From contig NW_006763139.1 of NCBI RefSeq assembly GCF_000264905.1, positions 1,466,313 to 1,530,312 of the forward strand: 64,000 nt of DNA, given 5' to 3'. A program made the position numbers and the translations under genes. Each line of letters begins with the position of its first letter. Within the stretch, counting starts at the first letter, position 1. This DNA is from Stereum hirsutum FP-91666 SS1. Lineage: Eukaryota > Basidiomycota > Agaricomycetes > Russulales > Stereaceae. The notes under the pieces were generated by a model. The model saw only the letters and a list, made by a program, of their open reading frames with translations. It searched no databases and was not told the origin of the DNA. This document shows, one piece after another, positions 1 through 11,396 of the stretch.

Positions 1-3000
1 CTCCAGGTCGATGGAATGTTTTGCCAGTGAGTATCACCATTTCGATCCTCCGTAGATTATCAGGCCGACCCTTGTCATTCTTTGCATCCAGTCACTGTCC
101 GGCCAAAGTCATGGCAGCATTAGAGAAATTCGGTAACCGTGTGCGCATCGAGAAGCCAATCATAGACCACACCGATCCCATCCTCAGAATCTCATACGAC
201 CCGTCGCCACCCTCATTCACCATCCGTCATATAATCTCCGCTATCTCCTCTTGTAAAAACCTCTCCCAGCCACCCTCCGCCGTACCTGCCACCGCCACAC
301 CCTCGTCCTGCTTCACCGTCTCAATTTACAAACCTCCCTCCCTCGAGGAACGCGGCCGCGCTATGATCATTCGCGAACAGCGCCACATGCTCATCCGTCT
401 CTTGTTCTCCGTCCTCGTCGCTATCCCCACCTTCATCATCGGCGTGGTGTTCATGAGTCTCGTACCCTCCTCCAACCCCACGAAAGCCTTTCTCATGGAA
501 CCGATGTGGACCGGCAACACGAGCAGGATCCAGTGGAGTTTATTCTTCTTGGCGACTCCGGTGATGTTTGGCAGTACGGGGACGTTTCATAGGAGGAGCT
601 TGAAGGAGCTGAGGGCGTTGTGGCGCAGGGGAAGTAAGACACCGGTGTGGAAGAGGTTTGTTAGGTTTGGGAGTATGAACCTCTTGGTGGGTTCACTTTA
701 CCATCTTGGATATTCTTCAATAGTGCTAATTGTCTTCGAAACGGTGTGTAGGTCTCCTCCGGTGTCTCTGTGGCGTATTTCTCGTCCATCGCACTTCTGG
801 GACTGGCAGCCTCGCAGGAAGCTTCACCGGATGGCATGGGCGACACAACGACCTACTTTGACTCGGTTGTCTTTCTGACCATGTTCCTGCTCATCGGTAA
901 GTTCGATCATGCAAATAAGTCTCATAAAACTATCGGTATCATCTGACCAATATTTTACCATCCCAAACAGGCCGCTACCTGGAAGCTTACAGCAAAGGCC
1001 GCACCTCCGACGCCATCACAAGCCTAGGCAACCTACGCCCCTCACAAGCCTATCTTCTTGTCCCCTTATCAGAGGTCCCTGCCTCATTACCTCCCACCTC
1101 AACCTCCACAGCAAAAGACTCCCATCCCAACGACTCCGACCTCGAGAAGGGTCTCCTCCACACAAACAACTCGTCAGACTCCTCCCTCGCTCCCGTCAAG
1201 CCAGGCCTCAAAGTCATCAAAGTTCCCGTAGACTTGCTCGAAATCGGCGACGTAGTGCGGGTTCAGAACGGAGCAACGCCGCCGGCGGATGGGAGGGTCG
1301 TCGAGGGTGAGAGTACGTTCAATGAGAGCTCGTTGACGGGGGAGTCGAGGCCTATCAGGAAGGCAGTGGGCGATGAAGTATTTCTTGGCACGTTGAACGT
1401 GAATGGGGTTGTGGATGTGAGAGTCGAGGCTGTTGGTGGGGAGACTATGTAAGCCTCTCGTCCTGCGACACTAATCGAATAGTAGTCATGATATTTCTTT
1501 CGCTGATTTCGTGTTTTATACTTGGTTTTGAATAGGTTGGATCAAGTCGTCAGGGTCGTACGCGACGGACAGACGAAACGCGCTCCTATAGAAAGACTAG
1601 CGGATCACTTGACGGGATACTTCGTCCCCGTTGTCACCTTACTCGCGATCCTGACCTGGGTGATTTGGCTTGGACTTGGTCTCGGTGGGGCTCTGCCGAG
1701 CGATTACTTGGATAAACCGACGGGCGGGTGGCGTAAGTATTTCTTAGTTTTCATCTCCTCTATATTACTGATGATTGCTCGTGCCAACCGATACAGCCGT
1801 ATGGTCGCTCGAATTCGCCATTGCGGTCTTCGTCGTGGCTTGCCCTTGTGGCATCGGTGAGCTTCATCATGGATCATGAACTTAGAACAACCCGCTGATA
1901 AATGAGATGATATAGGTCTCGCGGCTCCAACCGCACTGCTCGTCGGTTCAGGTCTAGCGGCCCAATTTGGTATCCTCGTCCGTGGTGGCGGTGAAGCCTT
2001 CCAAGAAGCCGCTCAGCTCGATGTGATCGTCTTTGACAAGACGGGAACTTTGACTGAGGGAGGGGAGCCTCGTGTCACGGACGTCGAGTTCATCGACGAC
2101 CTATCCAATAGCTCTAACGCTCGCGTCAGAGATCTGGAGCGCAAGGTCGTCCTTGGAATTGCCGCGGAGATCGAGTCGGCGAGCACGCACCCGCTCGCGA
2201 CCGCCATTCGACAGCATTGTGACGAAAATGGTGCAGTTCATGTGGCTGGGAGTAAGTTTGAGGAGAAACCTGGGAGGGGTTTAAAGGCTCGGTTCGAGGA
2301 GACGAAGTGCGTCGCTATCATCGGGAACGAGAAGTGGATGGAGGAGAATGGGGCGATGGTTTCTAGAGAGCCCAACGATGGTGATGAGGCATCTATGGTG
2401 GAACGTCTGGAGGCGTGGAAGGTAGAAGGAAAGAGCGTTGTTCTGCTAGCCATCCAGGCAGAGACAGAGGCCTCGCCATCGTTCACCATCGTTGCAATGT
2501 TTGCAATCTCTGATCCTCTCCGACCGAACGCGAAGGATGTGGTTTCTCGTCTCCAAAAGCAAGGTGTAGACACGTGGATGATCTCTGGGGACAATACTAC
2601 CACCGCGCGGGCTATAGCCAAAATGGTCGGTATCCCACAGACGAATGTTATTGCCGGGGTCCTGCCTCACGAAAAGGTAGAAGTCCTTCTCCCGCCCCTT
2701 TCCGCCTGCATCGCTGACAAGCCCTCGTCAACCATTATTCATAGGCGGAGAAAATCACTTGGCTTCAGTCAGAAGGCCGAAAGAAGGCGATCAAGAAATG
2801 GAGAGGGCTGTTTGGGAAGAGGTTGAATGAGCGCTGTATCGTTGCTATGGTAGGGGACGGAATCAACGATGCACCTGTAAGTCCATTGGTCCATGTACAT
2901 ACCCACACCCACCACTATCCGCCATCTCCTATCATCCCATCCTCCTGTACTTGCAACTCATAACTCTTCCTACGGTGAAAGCTGACCGTTTCCTCATAGG

Positions 3001-3667
3001 CCCTTGCTTCCGCGGATATTGCTATCGCCATTGGTTCAGGAAGTGAGTTTTAGTTCCGATTTTGCCGTCATTCCCTTCACAACCACCTCCTGCCCCATCA
3101 CCGTGAAACTTGAACCCCTGGGGACATCCTAGCAGCCAATGGATGGTTCACGATGTCCATGACATGGACTAACCCGACATTATAGAGTCATAACGAGTTA
3201 CTAACAACCGCATCACATCCCTATTTTCTATTCTAGGCGACGTAGCATTGTCAAGCGCGTCCTTTATCCTCGTCTCCTCGGACTTATCAAGCCTCCTCAC
3301 CCTCGTCGACCTCTCCCGCACCGTCTTCCGCCGCGTTAAGTTCAATTTTCTCTGGGCCTTGATGTACAATCTTGCCGCGCTGCCTATCGCCGCTGGAGTA
3401 ATATATCCAGCTGGGCATGCGAGGCTCGATCCTGTATGGGGCTCGCTTGCTATGGCTTTGTCGTAAGTCCTCCTCTTTTTGCCGATTGAATTTGTGATCC
3501 CCCCTTCTCTTCTATCACTTTGTTCGACCCCTTACCACTGTGAGAAGTGAAGAAGTCGGGAAGAGAAGCTAACGCGAGCGGCGTTCTACGTATCTAGGTC
3601 TGTTTCTGTGATCTGCAGCTCGCTCGCGCTGCGGCTTTACAGGGCGCCCAAGTCGTCAAAGCTCTGA
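1..3667 (+). CDS. Heavy-metal P1B-type ATPase (PCA1/CrpA-like Cu/Cd exporter), 5' partial
   Basis: The gene enters from the left edge and encodes a membrane pump that uses ATP to move Cu(I) or Cd(II). Exons inferred: <1-26, 92-686, 752-896, 971-1448, 1536-1732, 1797-1856, 1916-2676, 2745-2876, 3000-3042, 3237-3462, 3598-3667. Joining the first two gives GMFCHHC, the CxxC metal site of an HMA domain. In order follow membrane helices, the actuator TGES (in SSLTGESRPI), the CPC motif in the ion-channel helix (ACPCGIG), the phosphorylation site DKTGTLT, an HP motif (STHPLA), the hinge GDGINDAP and two final helices. The tail AMALSSVSVICSSLALRLY is typical of P1B pumps. The GILVRGGGEAFQ stretch before DKTG points to the fungal PCA1/CrpA group rather than Golgi CCC2. 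The N-terminus, with possible extra HMA domains, lies outside the window. Family is certain; the metal is inferred. Confidence 0.93.
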
Positions 3668-4049
3668 TGCTTATGCTGCGATCCTCCGCCAATATCGATA
3701 TATCGACGAAACGTGTAGATCTTTCGGAATTTACCCGTACCTGTCTCCCAGTACTGTGACTACTGTCCTTTACCCATTTGCTATTTTGTATCCATACCAC
3801 TACCAGATGCATACCGTAATGACTGTGACGATCGTAATGATACATACGCACCGGTACCACGATCTTACCGCATGTAATGGTTCCATATATCTAACTATCA
3901 CACCGTGGAAAGCAATCAAACACTCTCGCCTATTCGCTTTCATTCACGACTCGTCCTGGCACTCCTCATCTCATAATCCAAACCGAATAAAAATAACATC
4001 AAGGAAAAAGCAAAGAGCAAAAAGCCAAAAGGGGTCCGCGAAGAAAGCA
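3668..4049. other. Intergenic, convergent 3' ends
   Basis: Space between the stop of the P1B ATPase and the stop of GCP3 on the other strand. It should hold both 3' UTRs and poly(A) sites. No coding sequence is supported; the open frames here run antisense into GCP3. Confidence 0.6.
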
Positions 4050-7000
4050 TCACGCCTTCGACGAATTATTATCCCTCTTCGACCGATAATAATCAGAAAA
4101 CGACATCCTCGTACCCAAGAACCGGACGTCCAGATCCGAATGACCCGCAAGCTGATGCACGATCGTGTACATACGCTCCGAGAACGCTGCGCCGTATTCT
4201 TTGACTTGTTGCAGGCTTGCGGGGACTTGGGTCGAACTCAGACGGGCGTGGCCTGTGAAGACGCCCTGCATCAGGAGGTTGAGTGTCAGCCAGGTTGGTA
4301 TGACACGGTAGGAAGGAAGGGAAGGGAAGCTTACGCGATGAGTATCGCGTTCGGTATCTCGGCGAGCGGATTCGCTGAGACAGTGGTTATAGAAGTTGTC
4401 CTGGCAGAGGTACATCATCAATTCAAGATGTTCACGGTGGGAAAATGACAGAAAAAAATTTACCGTGGCTTCGCGGAACTGCAGTATGATCGTGAACACC
4501 TCCTGTACCATATTGAGAAGAACCCCCTTAAAATAAATGACCACCCATATCGTATATACGAACATCGTTAACCTCAATGAAACTAACGTCAACGAAACAA
4601 TAACGAAGGCACGTACCTCCTTACGCGACCGTGCATCGATCATCAGGATCTTCTTCACCATCCTGTCCAGGTGCTTCCGATGCGCGGCAATGAGGTCATC
4701 CAAGTCTCCTTTCTCCTTGCGGTTAATGAAATCGATGAGTTCCTGCCAGGATCGCTCGATGATTTCGAGGTGGCACTGGGCTTCAAGTGAGCGTATGAAG
4801 TGCACCATCTCTGCTACGACGATTCTGATCCGATGCCATTCTTGTTCAAGCTCTGGTGAAAATGAAACAGTCAGTCAAAGTCCGCGTATGGGATCTAGCG
4901 AGCGATAGAGGCAGATGACACTGGCGAAGAAAGCTCACCAGGTACATGTATGAATATCTTCGTTCCACTCGCCACCCTCATCCATCCTTTAGTAAGCGAC
5001 AAGCCCACCCGCTTCATCTGCCACATAAACTTGAACAGCTTCGTGTAATCGATCATGGCCGGCGGGTCGAGCACAGTATCGATAGGCGCATCCACCTTAT
5101 ACTCTAACGTGAACACTTCCCATCCGATCTCCCCATGCGTGTATTCCAGCATACGACAATCTAATCGTCGCAACACATCTGGTGGATCGTCCTGCGCGTT
5201 TGAAGAACGTATTGCAGTCTCTAAGGTTGCTGTGAGACTGTGTCGATGAAGTGCGTTTGCTGGTCTCGACAAATTTGGCCTACACAGGGATCCAAGTGAG
5301 ACCAGAAAGCCTGTAAGAGGAAGATATCGAAGCTCACCCTAAAGCCTCCATCAACTGGTCGACAAAATCGCCATGGCCAAGCAGAAGATAGTTCTTCAAC
5401 GCCTTCAAATGATCCAGGAGCTTAAACTTCTCAAAGAACACGTCAAAAAGCCGATGACTCGCTATTCTATAGGCGGCATGAATGGACCGCTCCAAGCCGG
5501 AGATATCACTGTACTGGAGGGCTAATCGCACATTCCACTTAAGCATTAGCCTCAAATGTCTACGCCATACAGGGACGAAGTGGACTCACTACCGCCGGTA
5601 TTGCTCAATTTCTCCCGAGTGGCGACCCAATCGCTATCATGGCAGCTATAGCGAATAAAGTTCAAGCTTTTCCCCGTGGAGAATATCTAAACCATTCAAC
5701 GCCCAAATCAATCACTCTGTCAGTCAATCTATCTGCAGAACGTCTATCACTCCTGACAGCCGGGTCGGTATGCATGCAAGGAGCACAAAGCACAACCGGA
5801 CGGTATAATACGCACCATCTTGCCAAACTCCTCGTCGACGAACGTCGGAAGCATTTCTTTCCGAAACTGGTGCTTCGTTTCCCACAAGGCCCGGCCAGTC
5901 TGGTTCTCCCCCAACAAGTCCTCGTTATCTCCCCCCAGACCCCCGAAGCCTCCGTCACCGGACAAAGACGTAGGTCCGCCAGGTTGGACGGACGGGTGAA
6001 GGTATTGCAAATGTGCGAGCTCGGGATCTATGGAGACAAAGAACTCGGAATAGGGATCGTAGAGCTCGCCTGAGAAAAGCCAGCGATGTAGGGTGCCAAA
6101 GAAGGGCTTGGAGACCTGAGAATGTGCGGTCAGATGATTGGTGTTTTAAAAGGGGATAGAAGGAGAGAAGCGTGCTCATTACTTCTTCGAGTAGTTGGTC
6201 TGTGAAGTGCCGAACGAAGGGGTCTCCATTCTCGGTGTAGCCGTGGATCAGGTTGACGAGTGCTCCTCCCTTGGTATCTGTATGACTTGAGTTAGACCAG
6301 GGGAACTTGGAGCACAGCAAGCGGGAGAGGCTAACCCCGAGCGGCCTCAACACAAACGCTCATCATCCTCATGCGCAGTCGCCACTCATTAACCCAGACA
6401 TCTAGCCGTCTGAGCGTCAACCCACTCTCTTCTGCACGGACGTCGGAGTCCGAGGAGGTCAAGCCTCTTGAATGCTTGTCATCTGAGCTTCCTCTAGACG
6501 ATAATGTCATCTGCGACTCAAGAATAGCAATGAGGCGGTAGTATTCCGTCAGCTGAGACTGTAGATGGTGGCATAGACTTTGTTCTATCATGCCGACCCC
6601 TGGCTTGCCTTCTCGATCTCGGACGAAAGTGTCTACGAGAGTATATAGATGGCCAACTTCGGAAAGTCTGTGAATAAGGGCTCGGGTAGCAGGGGGTATG
6701 ATGTATCGCTAGATGGGTTGAGCATATTTTAGTGAAGAGTAGGACGTCATCGTGATAAAACGTACAGGGTCTTCGACAAAAACGAGGTTCATCTCTTGCT
6801 CGTCATTATCGGTTGGAGCAAATCGGACATGCTTTCCGGAAATGCCTTGGAGCAAGTATAATGTGTCACGGAGTAGAAGATCTTCGGATAGATGGGGTCT
6901 GCCTAGCAGGCAATATGAGAATAACGTCGGATAAAGATTGGTAGACGGAGCGCACCGGTCTTCGCGCGGTAATCTTTTAGCAGTTGGGCCTTTGACTTTC

Positions 7001-7600
7001 CTCGTGGTGGTCGTGAATTGGGTATTGTGTCAGCGGGTGAAGGAGCGGGAGTGGAACGTGTTGAGGTGGGTTGCGGCGGGGCGAGTGCGGGCAGGAATGA
7101 GGAGGTAAATGATGAGGTTCGCGGTGAAGAAGCGAGGGTCTGAAGGAAGAGAAGAGAAGCATGCTTGCGAGACAGTACGGGCTGTACAGGAAAGTGTACA
7201 TGTGAGTGTGGCGTATATAGGAGTTAAGTGGCACGTACCTGCTCGAGCAATCTAGACAAGAGATTCGTGAACTGGAGCGAAGTAACACCATCGGGATGTG
7301 TTTGGAGGACTGATGACAATACACGCAAGATGTTTGAGTCGACATAAAGGAGATCTAGCAGTTTACTGACGCTGGCGTTTGATGAGGTCGGAAAGATGAC
7401 CGATATCTGTTTCTCGACTCGTGCCGATGTGGCTGAAGCGGATGTGAGCGTGAATTTCGGATGCGATTTGTCGTGAAAGCGGACCTGTTTAGTATTTCTT
7501 CGCAATGTTTGGTCAAATCGCGCCTAAGGGCTTCATTTCTCCTTGCCTGAGGCACGAGTGTTGATACTAGACTATCGAGCGATCTGGAAGAGTGGGCCAT
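4050..7600 (-). CDS. Gamma-tubulin complex component 3 (GCP3/Spc98/Alp6 family)
   Basis: Subunit of the gamma-tubulin complex that nucleates microtubules at the spindle pole body. The start ATG is at 7600-7598 (MAHSSRSLDSLV); an upstream in-frame TTG is not a credible start. Exons run leftward: N-terminal helical region (7600-7490, 7475-7240), a Ser/Pro linker (about 7130-6960), the GRIP1 part (about 6900-5580, with GNPFVRHF-like and LMLKWN stretches), and the GRIP2 part that binds gamma-tubulin (5555-4060). GRIP2 is marked by HLEIIERSWQELIDFI, then DLDDLIAAHRKHLDRMV, and ends in HSDLDVRFLGTRMSFSDYYR. IAAH..LD and the RFL..R..F.DYY tail separate GCP3 from GCP2. About ten short introns. Head-to-head with the acyl-CoA synthetase at 8164. 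Family and subunit well supported; small exons near 5600 and 4300 are approximate. Confidence 0.88.
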
Positions 7601-8163
7601 CGTTGTGGCCGAAAGAAACGCGCGACGCGACAAAGACGCGCTTTTGCAGCGGGCGTTGTTGATCGATTCCCACGCGGGGACAACGCGGGGTGTGCGGGGT
7701 CCCTGGTACCTCTCCTTCCGCCTCGTGTTCGTTTCGGGTTGTTCTTTTGTGGAACGGCAACGCGGCGGGCCAAAATGTTCCCTGTCTCTCGCTGCAACAT
7801 CTGACCGGCCTCATTTTACACTATCTTGGCCTATCTCGTATGTCTATAACCCCATCTCTGCAGTGTTTGCGGTAATGCCACCGACTAAGCCGTCTCTGCG
7901 GGATCACCAGGCGAACACTGCAACGAGTGCGATTGAGTAACTTAAATACTTATCGGCGGTGGTTCTCGTAAATAGCTTGATGCGCTTCTGTCCTTGTCCT
8001 CGGACTCCGACGATCTCCAGTAGAACCTTAGCCCTCTACATCATCGTGTGACTTTCAATGCCTTCAAACACGATCCTTTCTTCAGCCTTCCCTTCCTCTT
8101 TACACTCACCATCTCCCCTATCCGACCGCCGTCTCTCCCCTCATCAACTCCAACGTTCTTGAT
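7601..8163. promoter_or_regulatory. Divergent promoter region GCP3 / acyl-CoA synthetase
   Basis: 563 bp between two start codons that point away from each other, so it should hold both promoters and 5' UTRs. The part next to GCP3 is GC-rich and open in several frames on both strands, without family signal. I saw no clear TATA box. Confidence 0.5.
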
Positions 8164-10978
8164 ATGACAACCTGGGTCCCAAAGCGATCGTTCGAAGAAT
8201 GTGAGTCCTTCGTCGACCTTGACCCACCGTGACCCACATATCTTATGTGCCTGCCACCGTCTGTGTAGGTTATCGGATACTATGCGGGCCTGGAGAGCTA
8301 CACGAGATCGAAACAAAGCTCGTCGGTGACCAAGTCCAGCGAGTATACAAAAATATGTGGCCCTCTCTGCGCGACTTTTGGCTTTGGGCCACATCCGAAT
8401 ACAAGGACGCCACCTACATCGTGTTCGAGAAACACAGACGGACTTATAACGAGGCGTTCCAACGCTCCATCGTGATAGCGGCCATGCTCCGCGCTCGGTA
8501 TAATATTCAGAAGGGCGACAGAATCATTATATGTTCGCGTAATTTTCCGGAATATCTGCCCACGTTTTGGGCCTCCCAGTTGATTGGAGCTGTATGTGTC
8601 TTTATGAACGCGTGAGTCCATATTCTACAATTTCTATCTATTCGTAGAGACTGTGGCTTGATGATGTGAACAGGTGGCTTCCAATAGAGCCTTCAAAACA
8701 CTGCATCTCAAATACCCAAGCCAAGCTCGTCATTGCCGATCCAGAGCGTGCAGACATGCTCGAACCTTTCACAAACGAGATCGCCAAGTCAGCTGGGACG
8801 GTCGGGTTTCTAGTGTGGGAGCAGCAGGAGGGGAAAGGGAAATGGGCAGGATTCGACCTTTGGACACAGGTGGTAGAGGGACAGCCAGCGGTTGATACGC
8901 ATGCCTTCTTGCACGAGCTGCCCGCTCTTGGACCGGAGGACAACGCCGCCATATGTTTTACTTCCGGAACGTGCGTTTATTATTGTTCGGTAGTCATCGT
9001 TTTTCCGGCTCGGTTGCTGACTTGTGGTTTATCAGGACTGGACTGCCCAAAGGAGTACTTAGCACCCATCGCCAGTTTTTGACCAATGTGCTTAACGTAG
9101 GTCATGCTCTATGGCGCATCTTGTCAATTTACTGTTGCTCACTAATTTAATCTGCAGGTCATGGTGTCGACACGGCTAGCATCACTACGGAAAGGCGAAT
9201 CATATTCGCGAGATTTAGGTATTCCTGGTCCACAGAAGGCTATTCTCATTTCCGTCCCACTTTTCCACGTTACTGGAATGACGAGTATGTCGGTACGTCT
9301 TCTCCATAATCATCCTCGACAACTAGATACGGTCTCCGAATATTCTCCGTAGATGCTCGGGACCTTGCGAGGGCTGAAATTGGTGTTCATGCGAAGATGG
9401 GTAACGGATGAAGGTGCGCAAGTTCATCGCATTCATTGTTCCAAACATTCATTAATCTTCAGGCGTTGTCAGGGGCCAAGTAAGGATTTCACCCATATGC
9501 ATCCTACTTTCCACGCTCACAACGCCTTCAGCCTCATCAAACGCGAGAATGTGGCAGTGGCCGGAGGGTAAATTGAATTCATTCATTTAGTTTTATATGT
9601 ATAGCCACCAAGTGCTGATCCTTTGGTTCCCTTTCAAAGCGTTCCATCCATGGTCTCCGATCTCGCAGACAGCTCTGCCGCCGGCCATCCCCTCGACGGC
9701 CTTCTATTCGGTGGCGCTTCGGCGCCTGACTGGCTTGCCAAAAGAGCACGGGAGGCCTTCCCTGCGGCGATGTCGTACGTACAGACAGATCTCTTGCTTC
9801 CCTTGCCCAGCTATCTGTTTGAGTATTTTAGCGAGCGTTGACGTTGAATGGAACATTAGGAGCCAGGCATATGGTCTGACGGAGACGAATAGCGTGGCGG
9901 TTGGCTTTGCGGGAGAGGATTACGATTATAGACCTACAAGCGCGTGCGTGTTGATTGATTAATTCTTATTCTTGTCGATGTGCTCACAAGGCGGATGTGA
10001 TGATATAGTGGGAGGGCGTCGCCTGTTAACGATATTCTGGTCGTGAAGGGCGATAAAGTTGTTCTTCCAGGCGAACTAGGTGAAGTTTGGCTGTAAGCTC
10101 GTTCCATGTCGTTCTTTCGTTTCAACACTTGCTGATCAAACTACAGCCGGGGGCCGAACGTCATGAAGTGTTACTGGAATGATCCTGGTGAGTCCGTGCA
10201 ATTTTAACCTTCGGTCGAGTTGTCAGAAAGCTCACTGTCATTCTCACCAGCCGCAACGGCGAAAGCTGTCACTCGAGACGGATGGATGAGGTCCGGAGAC
10301 ATCGGTTACCTAGACCACGAAGGCTTCCTCTACATCCGCGACAGGAGTGAGTAGCTTTCTGCCTCGTTCATAGTTGCTCGGACTTCATTTCTGACATATT
10401 CCCTACCATCAGTCAAGGACCTTATCATTCGAGGCGGGGAGAACGTCGTAAGTGGTCGACACGTCTCCCTCCCTATAGTTTATCTTTTGGGTGCTGACAG
10501 TCTGAATTGATTGATACGACAGGATTCTGTGAGCGTCGAGAATGCGGTTTCGGCCGACGAGAGGTTACTTGAGGTAGCGGCGGTGGGCGTGCCGGATGCT
10601 AGGCTGGGTGAATTGGTGACTGTTGTGGCTTGTGTGAAACCGGCCTTCAAGGGCAAGGTCCGAGAAGAGGAGGTTATTGAGAGTGCGAGTAAGAGGTGAG
10701 GATTTTGACCTTTGATGACTCCGTCGATTATAATTCAGCCATCGCTCGGCAGGCTGGCCAAGTTTGCCGTGCCGGTTATGATCGTACTCCAGGACGAAAG
10801 ATTGCGTGAGTTGTCTATTTTCCTTTTTTAAAACGGTCCTTGTCTCATTATATTGTCGACGGTTGTAGCACGGACTCCGTCTGCCAAGATCCTGAAGACC
10901 GATCTGAGACATCTGGCGAAGGCTGAGTGGGAGAGACGGCGAGGTAACGCCACGAGTCAAGTCAGGCCGAAATTGTGA
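8164..10978 (+). CDS. AMP-dependent acyl-CoA synthetase / ligase (ANL superfamily)
   Basis: Activates a carboxylic acid to an acyl-adenylate and then to the CoA thioester. Starts [12 protein letters not shown] at 8164; about 12 introns. Motifs in order: P-loop TSGTTGLPKGV, made by joining exons across the intron at about 8971-9035; the substrate-side [15 protein letters not shown]; the adenine-binding [27 protein letters not shown] with the ATP-ribose Asp; the hinge [12 protein letters not shown]; and the catalytic Lys in [10 protein letters not shown] 7-nt microexon (9473-9479) is needed to give [19 protein letters not shown]. The C-terminus ends VRPKL, where PKL is at best a weak peroxisomal PTS1. 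Length about 590 residues, normal for medium-chain or 4-coumarate-CoA-ligase-like enzymes. Substrate cannot be told. Confidence 0.92.
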
Positions 10979-11396
10979 ATAGGTTCATCGTTCCTGATCT
11001 TGGACGTCGGAGATGGTTCTACTGCCCACATGCCTTCAGGGTGGATTTATGATCTTCTATGATATTCCTGTTATACGTTTCTGCTTTGTAGACTACACAC
11101 ACACATTGATATGCTGGATGCTTTACCTATATTTCGACATTGCATCATTGCCAGCTGCAACAGCTGACGGTCAGGGGGAGAACATCTAACGCGGCCCAAA
11201 AAGGAAATGTGAGACACGGGCTTCGACTCAGTCGCGCACTTGTGCTTCGAAATCCTGGACTTGCCCACGTCGTGCCTCTCTCTTCCCCTTACAACAATAT
11301 TCTTTTGACACAGATCAAGGGCCCTCAATTACTTGCTCTACCGCTCGTTAGAGCATCCTATTTACGACCTTTCACGACCCTCTCACGATTCCGAAC
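10979..11396. other. Intergenic, upstream of the IQGAP gene
   Basis: 418 bp with the 3' UTR of the acyl-CoA synthetase and the promoter/5' UTR of the IQGAP gene in the same orientation. A pyrimidine-rich stretch (about 11265-11390) precedes the ATG, as often seen at fungal transcription starts. No gene seen. Confidence 0.5.

Noticed and set aside
7572..7814. Gene between GCP3 and the acyl-CoA synthetase (overlapping frames on both strands)
   Set aside because: GC-rich promoter DNA open in several frames; the products are Arg-rich shadows without motifs.
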